A DNA stretch of 64,000 bases from Rotaria sordida. Its lineage: Eukaryota > Rotifera > Eurotatoria > Philodinida > Philodinidae. Under the pieces are notes generated by a model. The model did no database searches. It was not told the origin of the DNA and worked only from the letters and a program-made list of their open reading frames with translations. Shown piece by piece: positions 54,409 to 64,000 of this stretch. Every line of letters begins with the position of its first letter. Position 1 is the stretch's first letter. The stretch covers positions 107,710 to 171,709 of the forward strand of contig CAJNOL010000111.1 of NCBI GenBank assembly GCA_905250125.1. The letters are read 5' to 3'. Made by a program: the position numbers and the translations under genes.

Positions 54409-56194
54409 AATATAAATATAGAAATATTTATCGAACGAACCAATTTATATTTATTATTATTCTCATTAACGAAAGCTCGGTGATTGATCTTAGCCATTTT
54501 ATAAAAACGACATATTTCTTTTTTCTTTCTTTGTTCGTTCATTTACTCTTGATCATTTATTTCGAATAAGATCCAATAACTGAGCTAGTGAGATGTTTCC
54601 GTAAATCATCCTTGTGTTTTTCTTTTTCATTCATATTCTATACAGAGATACCATTCCAACTTTACCGTCTTTTTTTTTGGCTCCCTCTACTGTTTTTTTT
54701 TTTTTTGGTTCGTGTTGTTATTCTTTAAGAAAAGCGTATATATATATATATATATACGTACTTGGGAGTGTGTGTGTGGATTTTTTTTTTATGAGTCTAT
54801 ATTGTTCCTTATCTTGAAATCAAAACAAACAAACAAAGATTGTATCTGTTTCATGTCTTTTTTTTTCTTTCATCTGTCATAAAGTTTCAGCAAAAAAAAT
54901 ATAAAAACAAAACAATAAAATGTTTTGAGAAAAAAAGACAAGGAAAAATTTTTGTTCAATCGATTCTTCGAACTAATATTCTTTGTCTCTTTTTCATTTG
55001 ACTAGCAGATAAATATCTTTGAACTTGAAAATAACGAAACTTTTATTTGTTTCTAGAGACTTTTTATGTAACATAGACTAGATCCTTTAATTCAATATTT
55101 TCTTTTCTCTTAACATAGATCAACATTGTTTAAGTAGTATGGATAGATCTATAATCCGTTGCCGCTACGAAATAAAATTTTATTTTCGACATCCATCAGA
55201 GTGATAAATACATTGGGTTACATATTTGATCGTAGATAATCAACATATGTTCTATTGTCATTTAATGAAAACAATTCATTTGAATAATTTATATAATTAT
55301 ATGAAAATAATCATATTAAAGAGTTATTGTCGTCCGTTTGTTTATTATAAATCGAGTAGAGACCTTTGTTCATTATTTTGCGAACTTCCTTTTACTGAGA
55401 TGTCGCATATAGAAATCCTAAGAGGAGATTTATCGAATTATTACGATAACAATAGTGAAAATTGTTCTTGTTAGACAAGTTGATAATGATAAATAAGATA
55501 TTGTAAATAAAAGATAAAATAATCTATATTATAGTTGAAGTTAAATAGAAGTTTGTTTATTTGTTCGATGATATTATAATAGAATATATTAGATCATTTT
55601 TATCAGAGTAAAACAACTTTTCATTTGCTTCGATCGTAAGATAATATTCTTGGCTTTTTTTTTTATATGAAAAAGAAATTATTTGAAAGGTATCAACTTC
55701 ACTTTGTAATTATCTTTGATGATTGAATTAAGTTAAAATTAAACAGTAAAATATATTCAAAGTAGTTTTAGACAAAAAAAAAGCAACTAATGCAATAAAC
55801 GAGCTGGTATATAACGATAATTGAGTGATATAGTTTAACTTAATGTTAAAATGAAACAGTATTATATATTGTAATTCGCCTAGATTAAGACTATTATTAG
55901 TCGTTTATTGATTAGTTTCAAAAATAATAAATTAGCTTCGTCTTAATCTCTTTTAAGGTCTTCGAAGTTTAATTTGTTGAAAAGAAGAGTTCTAGGAAAA
56001 CTGTTGTAACTCTCCAGTAGAACATAGAATAAAGTTCGAGTTAGCATCAATGGAAAAATATGAATTTTTGGTACTAATATAAATAGAAATTTATAGATGA
56101 AAATCTGTAAAAAGTCATTTGAGTTTAATTTCTAATTTAAAATGATAATATAAATCAACATATGAAATTGTTTGATTAGTTTTACTATTATAAT
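54409..56194. other. B55 3' flank and intergenic sequence
   Basis: AT-rich with a (TA)n run at about 54736-54757. An 82-codon frame at 55226-55474 with a Cys-rich end (ENCSC) has no supporting motif or splice context and is left unassigned. Confidence 0.4.
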
Positions 56195-56502
56195 TACAGT
56201 TAAAATCTCTATTAGTAAACATTTCCTAATTATGAACGCTTTTCAAAAGTCCTAAAAATCAATTTTTGATGGAAAAAAAATGCTCCTCTATAAAATGAAC
56301 ATCTCCATACAGTCAACGCTTTTTTTTTCGGTTATTGATGGTCTTCAAAATCGAAATACCATCGGAACCGAAAAAAAAGTGTTGACTGTATGGAGATGTG
56401 GATTTAATGGAGAGCATTTTTTCCATAAAAAAATCAATTTTTGAAAGTTTTCAAAAGCGTTCAATAATCAGTAGGTACTCAATAATAAAGGTTTTAACTG
56501 TA
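56195..56502. mobile_element. TA-flanked MITE
   Basis: Element 56197-56500 flanked by TA. Ends CAGTTAAAATCTCTATTA and its imperfect complement TAATAAAGGTTTTAACTG. The interior is itself palindromic, with GTCAACGC-T8-CGGT and the complementary CCG-A8-GTGTTGAC near the centre. About 304 bp. TA duplication plus CAGT termini point to the Tc1/mariner/pogo superfamily. Confidence 0.78.
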
Positions 56503-57436
56503 GATCAATAAGATGACAGTTCGATTTTATCTAATTTTACAGTTATTAAACTATTTCCATAAACTATTATCATTCTTATAAAGTTTTTTTTTATTGAAAT
56601 AAAGATAAATCTAATAGAAAAAAGTGTTAGTTTTTTTATCTTTTTTGTTATTCTCAATGTAAATATTTGTTTTTAGTCGAACTACTTTATTAGAAAGAAA
56701 AATGTTTACTGAAAAATTGAAAGAGAGTAAAAAGAAAAAGTATAAAAATCGTCGGAAGTTTTTAGTGATTCTATAGAAAAAAAGGAAGGTGTCAATAAAT
56801 GACTCGACTCTTGTTTTGTTGTTGATAATCGGATTTTTATTTTGATATTATTATTTAAGATAGAATTTATCATCTCATCTTCTATTTTAACATTTTCTAG
56901 AATAGAGAATAAAAAAAGGAACCTATTATAAATAATAAAACATTTTTTTTTATTCTAATTCATCTGGTGATTTTTGTAAAAGTTGAATGAGGCAAATATA
57001 TTTATTCTTTGTTAGTTTAATTAATCATACTGGAACAAAGATTAGACAAGGAAAATGAATCTAATTCATTATAGAAGATTTAGAATTTAGATAAACAAAA
57101 AAACAAAGTTTTATGTATAAATAATAGTTCGAATATATCTTGATGATAAATATCACAAAATAAAAGTCAAATAACTTTTTTTGACAATATAAAATATTTT
57201 TAAAATAAATTAAATAAAGAGAAAAAAACAAGGATTTTATTTTCGAATAAGAATATTAATCAAATCATTGATAAGGTAGAAAACATTCGAATATATTCGA
57301 CTTTAATTCAATAAAATATACGAAATTAATATTTTATATCATAGACTTTCTCTTTTATTTTATTTTATTTTATACTGTTAACATTATTCGACATAATACA
57401 TACAATTATAATGATATAATCATATGAATTTTGCAT

Positions 57437-58436
57437 ATAGGTAAACTACGAATAAGTAAAGCAACGATATATATAAAATACGAAATAAATGAAGAGTGAT
57501 CTATTTTTAATCTTATTTAATAGAAGTGAAAAGAAAAAATCTGATAACAAATGAGAATTGACAATAGAGGAGTCAGATCTTGTTTTTGTTTGTTCAATTT
57601 TCGGACGTATAGAATCCATCATTGGAAACATAATTCTATTGCAATTTAATGTCATGTTCTACCATTGTCAGAATTGTATAACACATACGACAGATTATAC
57701 ATAATAATAGTAAGTTTTAATGATAATATTTTTTGTTAATAATACCACTAACATCAGTAGCAAACCAAATAAAATAAAATAGCATCAGTTGGAATAATAA
57801 AAGTAGCAATAGGTGGTTTATCTCTATCACCATTACGATAAATACATATACTAATAATGAACTATCACACCTGTACTATCATCATAACAGAAGAATTGAC
57901 AATAGTAATAGTAATAACCAAAACCATAAATAACTAATAATACATAACCAATTTTACCACAAGCATAGATAATGCATAACCAATAAGAATTAAAAAATTG
58001 ATAATGTCTTGAAATTTCCATCACCTTCGTTACATACACAATAAAAAGTTTCTCTAAATAGAGAAGAGAGTAACCATATCAATAATTCCCATGAATAATA
58101 CATACATTTATAATTATATAATTATATGGATTTTTACATATAAGTAAACAAAAACTTACTATTATTATGTATAATCTGTCGTATGTGTTATACAATTCAG
58201 ACAATGGTAGAACATTACATTAAATTGCAATAGAATTATGTTTCCAATGATGGACTCTATACGTCCGAAAATTGAACAAACAAAAACAAGATCTGACTCC
58301 TCTATTATCAATTCTCATTTGTTATCAGATTTTTTCTTTTCACTTCTATTAAATAAGATTAAAAATAGATCACTCTTTATTTATTTCGTATTTTATATAT
58401 CGTTGCTTTACTTATTCGTAGTTTACCTATTATTCG
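57437..58436. repeat. inverted duplication with a decayed coding spacer
   Basis: About 280 bp at 57437-57716 is repeated in reverse complement at 58157-58436 with very few differences. Each arm carries the same open stretch (MFPMMDSIRPKIEQTKTRSD). A related ~55-bp sequence (ATAATACATACA...) precedes both the left arm (57394) and the right arm (58097) in direct orientation. The ~440-bp spacer on the minus strand contains coding-like but broken sequence: WLCIIYACGKIGYVLLVIYG near 57960 and, in another frame, RNGDRDKPPIATFIIPTDA near 57820. Recent rearrangement or gene conversion is likely. Whether any part is expressed is unclear. Confidence 0.6.
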
Positions 58437-58570
58437 ACATGACTTAAACATTGCTTTTGTTAACCTGAAATAATAATATATTAATCAATATTAACTATAT
58501 ATTTAATATATTTTGTTTTTATCTTTGAAATACTCGAATATGTAAATTCTTTTAAACAAATTCTATAATA

Positions 58571-58591
58571 TTCTCTCTCTCTCTCTCTCTA
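58571..58591 (+). repeat. (TC)n microsatellite
   Basis: About ten perfect TC dinucleotides in AT-rich intergenic DNA. Confidence 0.9.
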
Positions 58592-59129
58592 ATTAAGATC
58601 ATATTGAGATTTGCTTTTCTTATATGATTGTAATAGATATGTTTATTGAATAAATTGTTATTAAATGGTATTTTATTTGTTAAAAGGATAGTATTATTAG
58701 GGTAAAGTCTAATAATACATATCGAATTGATCTCTTATATTCTAATTGATATTATATTTGATATGTATTTTTTATATTTGAAAATAATATAAGATAAAAT
58801 ATTTGTAAATAAAAGAAATGAGATTATATTTTTTCGAATATATAAATAGATAAATAATATAAATAGATAAATAAACTTAACTTAAATTAACTTAACGATG
58901 AAAACTGTTCGATAAATTTTGTTTTAATAATAAAAGCAAAAGAAAAAGAAAAATATATAAAAAGAGAAGAGAAGAAAAAGAAAAAGTTGATGAATAATAA
59001 ATAATTGAATTGAATAAATAAAACTCGTCTATTGTCTTTATGTAAAATGAATGATTAATTAATAATTAAAATAAGATAAAACAAATCTAATACTACGAAT
59101 ACATTAACCAACAGATTTTATATTTAGAT

Positions 59130-61226
59130 TTAATCATATTCATTTTCAGGATAGATTTTTGATGAATATTGTTTACCAACTGTTTCAATTGAATTTCTTG
59201 GCTAACAAATTTTTAAAAAAAACACACATATTTTTAATATAAAAAATATAGAATATTATATCAATATTACTCTTCCTGATGAAATACTTTCAAAATCTTC
59301 ACTATCACTTTCTTCACTTGATGTTGATGATGATGATGATGATGATAATAGTTGAGTATTTTTATCAAGATTTTTTGATATAAATGGTCGAGATTGTTGA
59401 ACTTGTTCATGAGGTTGTGCTGCATGATGTAGAACAGTTGGTGGTTGATAATATAATGATGAATTTGTTGGTTGAGATATAACTGTTGGTTGTAAATATT
59501 GTTCTCGTTGAATAGTTGCTTCTAATGCAGCTGTTATTGCCGGATTATTACTACTTTTAACATGTTGAATAACATCATTTGGTAATCTATCTATATAAAC
59601 TGGTTCAGGATATGTATTTGCAGCAGAACCTAAATTTATTGGAATTGGATAAGCTTCAGGTATACCACTTGACGCATATTCAATCTTAAATCGACGACCT
59701 TGTAAATCAGGAATTTGACTATTATACAAAAATATTTATCAAAATAGAGAAAAACATTTTTTTTTATTTAAATTATTTTATCAAATACTTAAGCATAACA
59801 AGTAAATTTTCTCTACTTAATTCTGGTGTATCTGTTAATGCTGTTGGTCGATATATTTCATTTGAAGAAGGAGTTGTATATGATATTCTTGAAAGAATTT
59901 CTTGATCACTTATTGTTGATGGTTGATATGACATTTTACGATTTATTTCCTTGAAATTATCAACTTCTAAAGTAAAAACTCAATTATTAATTATTATTTA
60001 GAGATTTTTTTTTTCTTTATAAATAATAATTAATTAATTATTAATAAATAGAAAAACCTGTCTTATAATATCCGTTAGATCGTGACGAATTTATATATCG
60101 ATTAGATAATTGTTGAACTTTATTAGATTGAACTTGTTGACGATTTATAAATGGTCTTGGAACTTTTGATGAACTTAGATTTTCATTCTTTAGAAAAGAC
60201 TGAACTGGGTGAGAGATAGTAGCCATGGAAGGATAGCTGTTCGATGGTCGAGAAACTCTCGGCGGAAGAAAATGATTTTGTCCATCGTTTATTTGTTGTT
60301 CTTTTTGACAATAAACAGGAATACGACGAGATGAATTTTGTTTAATAAATTGAGTAGATTGATTAAAAGATTGTTGTTGTTGTTGTTCTACTCTAACAGG
60401 TAAGTTTGCCTTAATATTTGGTCCAAGAAAATTCAATATAATTGCTTCTTGTTTATTTATCTGATTGAATAATTGATTATTGAGAGTTTGTCTAATAATA
60501 TTTTGATCTGGTCTTGAACTAGTTTGAGGATCATATTGAACATGAACAAAAATAGGTGTATCATCATCAATTGTTTCACGATCTGATTTTGAATCATAAA
60601 TTGAATTAATATTTGATAGATTTTGTGCTAATTGATTTGCTTTAATTGCTTGAGCATCAGTAGGTGCAATAATACTTGCAAATAATTTAGCTTTTGGAGT
60701 TGAACATGGTCCTAAAATTTTCGATAATGGAGGCATTGTATGAGATTTTCGTTCTTTTTTTATTCGATCTTCTAGACAACCAACTGAACGTGAATTAAAC
60801 AATGGTAAACATCGTTTTGATAGAATATTTTTCGGATTTAATTCTTGACAAAATAAATGTTCTTGATGAGATCGACTTGGCATAAGTAATTTTGGTGTAC
60901 CTTTATTAAATCAATATAATATATATTAAATAAATATATAACAAAAACATACGTTTTTTTGTAAATTTTTCAAATTGATGTGATATTGATGGATTATTTG
61001 ATATTATGTTAGAATTTGATGATGGAAAAATAATTTGATTTTTATATGATTGACTATTTGGAAGTAAATTTGTTTGTTGAATTTTAATATTATTTCGACT
61101 TTTACTTTGTATAATTCCATTTTGATGTTTGAAATATCTTCTTGATTGTTGATTAAATAATTGATGATTAAAAGTATATGGTATAGATGGTATTGGATAC
61201 ATATTTATAATCGAATATCGATTCAA
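59130..61226 (-). CDS. Gln/Asn/Ser-rich hypothetical protein, five exons (604 aa)
   Basis: Exons 61226-60953, 60900-60058, 59966-59789, 59718-59271, 59201-59130; all four junctions keep frame with GT-AG ends. The first ATG gives MNRYSIINMYP; a second Met eight residues later is also possible. The protein is largely disordered: Asn/Gln/Ser-rich, QQQQQ runs, and a Ser run followed by EESDSEDFES near the C-terminus. More conserved-looking pieces are the stretch HTMPPLSKILGP, the stretch FVHVQYDPQTSSRPDQ and, across exons 3-4, LSRENLLVMLK followed by NQIPDLQGRRFKIEY. No signal peptide or membrane span. Composition is like RNA-granule or scaffold proteins, but no domain is recognised, so no function is assigned. 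Confidence 0.68.
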
Positions 61227-62933
61227 CTGATACCTTTCTCTTTACTAAGAATATTTTATCAAGGATAGGAATATTTATATCATCAAGTCAATCTTATACA
61301 ACATATATATACACTTTAGAATATATATACACTTTAGAATATATATATACAAACAATGAAAAATTACCTTGAATTACTTTGACTAACGCACAATTATCAT
61401 TGCCTTCATTTATCTACCTACATCAAACAGCTTTATGCCTTTTTTATCAAAAAAAAACTTCACACATTAAATCGTAGGGAAAGGTTAATCGAGATTTAAT
61501 AGAAATTGAAGAGAATTTTAAATTTCTTATAGATTTTTTAATCAATATTAAAAAATCCATATAAATTATGTTTTATTGTTCAATTGATAAGATAATAAAT
61601 AAATAAATAGATCTTTAATTATAGAATAAAATAAATATTTATTTGTTAATTATCTATTTCTATTCAAATATTAAAATCCATATAAAATTGTTTTTTTTTT
61701 TTGTATTTAAATTCTATATAATTATCGATGAATTTATTAATAGAAAAAAAAGAAAAAAATATTCAATAGGTTAAATGATAATAATTATGAATATATTCTT
61801 ATTGGTTTTTTTTCTTATATTTCAATTGAAATAGATAAGAAATTTTATTAAAATACATACCGAATAAAAAAAGCAAATGTTTATTTTGTTGTATAATAAT
61901 ATATATCGTCGATGGTTTGATTCAAATATCTAATGATTGATGTAGGTGAATAGATATCTATACAGTAAAGACAAAAGAAAAGAACGATTTTCAGTTTACA
62001 CCTCAATGCTCTTTATCAAACCTATGTTTTCGAGTAACAATGGATTATTCTCATTACCATATTCATACGCTTATATATACACATGTTACACGGTTGACCG
62101 ATTCACTCACCAATCATACGACATATAATATCAGTCTATAGACAATATAATATGTTTGTTTTAATTTTCTTTCTAACGTAATTATCGATTACTATTCAAA
62201 ATCTCTTTTTTTTTTTCGTCTATGAGAAAAGAAAATAAATATTTATGTTTAGACTATCGATTTATATAATTATCTATGAAAATCATTGAACATATATCGA
62301 TTTATAATAAAGAATAAGATTAGTCATCATTTATTTACAATTTTTTTTTTTTCGAATAGATTAATAGAAATAACATTTTTCTATATTTATTCATCAATTG
62401 ATTATTATTATTTGAATTGATTTTTGTTTTTTCAAACTTATTTCAATCATTTTAATGTGTTTATATCAATAAAAATGGAAAAGTTAAAATAATATATATC
62501 ATTAAAAAATATCTTTTTAGAATAAAAATCAGATAAGAAAAAAACATTAAAATATCTGAATCGAATTTAAAAATAATATATTTCTTCTTCGAAGGCTAAT
62601 CGACTTTTATTATAGATGAAAATAGCATAATTTATCAGTCGGTCTGTCCGATGAATATCATCCATCGTCTCAATTCTACTCTCGTCGTGTTCATTTTTGT
62701 TTATTGATCATATTAAAATTGTCTTATGATTATCGATTTTTGTTGATCATTCATCTTTGATCATAGTCGGTCAAAGGAGTGACCCGTCATCTTTACTCTT
62801 CTTTATTATAATAGATAATCATTTATCGATTGTTTATCTTTAATAAATAAATCTTAACCATTGATTTATCTTTGAAAAATAATAATAAAATAAATGAATA
62901 ATGGCTACTCTTACAAGAGATTACTCTTACAAG
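61227..62933. other. AT-rich intergenic sequence
   Basis: No gene seen. Near 61302-61345 ATATATATACACTTTAGA occurs twice in tandem. The short frame at 61946-62128 has no support. Confidence 0.45.
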
Positions 62934-62938
62934 AGATT
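62907..62938 (+). repeat. two perfect 16-bp tandem repeats
   Basis: ACTCTTACAAGAGATT occurs twice head to tail, adjoining the left end of an inverted repeat. Confidence 0.9.
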
Positions 62939-63261
62939 AGGTGTGTCTACAGGTGATGATCATTACTCATTATATCAGTGTGTGTGCGGTTTTCCTTATC
63001 TTTAATATTTTCCTTATCTTTAATAGGGAGGAAGAAAGATTATCCTTCTCTATTAACTTTTAACAAAAGTAATCAGAGTTGACGAATCCGAATTTATGAT
63101 CAGTTTTTTAAAAAAATTTTTTTATTAGAAATGATATTTTAAGGAAAAAAATTTCTTTTGAAAAATATCAAATTTAATACACAATTCTCTATTAGAGATA
63201 AGGAAAACCGGTAAGATTGATATAATCAGTAATGATCGTCACCTGTGAAGACAGCTAATCT
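62934..63261. mobile_element. inverted-repeat element
   Basis: AGATTAG at 62934-62940 pairs with CTAATCT at 63255-63261. The arms match inward through ACAGGTGATGATCATTACT and GGTTTTCCTTATC. In the left arm TTTTCCTTATCTTTAATA is duplicated exactly (62990-63025). No coding frame; MITE-like. Confidence 0.6.
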
Positions 63262-64000
63262 ATTCTAAAAGTTGACATTATTCATTTATTTAATAAAGTT
63301 ATACTAAAAAAGCACTGATAGTAGGTCATCTTTGGCGAATATTTTATTTCGTATAAATGGTTAACAAAAAAAGCCTATAAAAAGGAAAATTGAATTAGTA
63401 TTTATATATTGAGAAAAAAAACTGAATAAGATATTTATCTTAATCAGATGAAAAGAATTAAAAGAATAAGATTTTTAATAACTATATTTATTATATATAA
63501 TTATATCTTTACTAAATAAAGTTTACAACTTTTCTTATTTCTTTATTTTTTTTTTTCTTAAAATTAATCAATAGATTTCTATTAATAATAGAACAAAAAA
63601 ATGATTAAATTGATAAATAGAAAAAAATCTTAAATGATTTATTTTAATAAAACATAAGATAAAAACATATAGATAAGAAAAGTAAATAAATATAATTTAG
63701 ATTTTTAAATAAAATCATTATTTTAAATTCTATAAAAACTAATTCGATTAATAATCCACATTATTCGAATAATTCTATACAATAAGATAACGATCATTAT
63801 AAACAAATATTATTACAAAAAATAACATTAAAAGACAATATTTTATTATCTTGAATATAATATAACTTAAACAATTTTTGACCATATTAAAATATTGAAT
63901 TTATTTCACCAGTTAATGGAAAACATTTGATAATCAATATTTAATAGATAATATCTATATTGATTATTAACATTTTTAATTAGTATTTATATAATAATAC
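63262..64000. other. AT-rich sequence to window end
   Basis: No gene, RNA or structured repeat seen. Confidence 0.5.

Overview
The window is nuclear DNA of an animal. It is very AT-rich, and its genes are split by short introns (mostly 50-80 nt) with GT-AG ends. The anchor genes are textbook metazoan: DNA topoisomerase I, p38 MAP kinase with a TGY activation loop, the ribosomal stalk protein RPLP2 and the PP2A B55 subunit. A small invertebrate is most likely. A decayed F-box/leucine-rich-like relic recalls families expanded in bdelloid rotifers, so a rotifer is my best guess. That assignment is inference and should be tested by protein search. All exon junctions below were joined by hand from reading frame, splice sites and family alignment.

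Layout. 1-5.4 kb: a small prepropeptide gene (+) with an amidation signal, then a secreted protein gene (-) made of repeated phase 1-1 exons and interrupted by a 10-N gap. 6-11 kb: four consecutive minus-strand genes for low-complexity or Cys-rich proteins I do not recognise. 11-19.7 kb: gene-free, with a G-poor stretch, a long inverted repeat and a 100-N gap. 19.7-25.9 kb: TOP1 (+, 11 exons), with inverted-repeat elements in its two long introns. 26-30.8 kb: a tRNA-derived SINE with a 12-bp target duplication, a gene relic and a GC-richer inverted repeat. 30.85-31.2 kb: a small two-exon gene. 33.5-38.4 kb: p38 MAPK (-, 13 coding exons), with a piggyBac-type MITE in its longest intron. 38.4-49.4 kb: orphan exons, a possible one-helix membrane protein, a non-autonomous Helitron, dispersed repeats and a mariner-type MITE. 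49.46-49.88 kb: RPLP2 (-). 50.4-54.4 kb: PP2A B55 (+, 9 coding exons), with an intronic MITE flanked by an 8-bp target duplication. 54.4-59.1 kb: no convincing gene; a TA-flanked MITE and a large inverted duplication. 59.1-61.2 kb: a five-exon Q/N/S-rich protein gene (-). 61.2-64 kb: AT-rich, one inverted repeat.

The conserved genes are unrelated housekeeping and signalling genes that happen to be neighbours, and I see no operon-like logic. The most distinctive content is the modular secreted gene at 4.2-5.3 kb and the wide variety of non-autonomous transposons, several with readable target-site duplications. Many of these sit inside introns.
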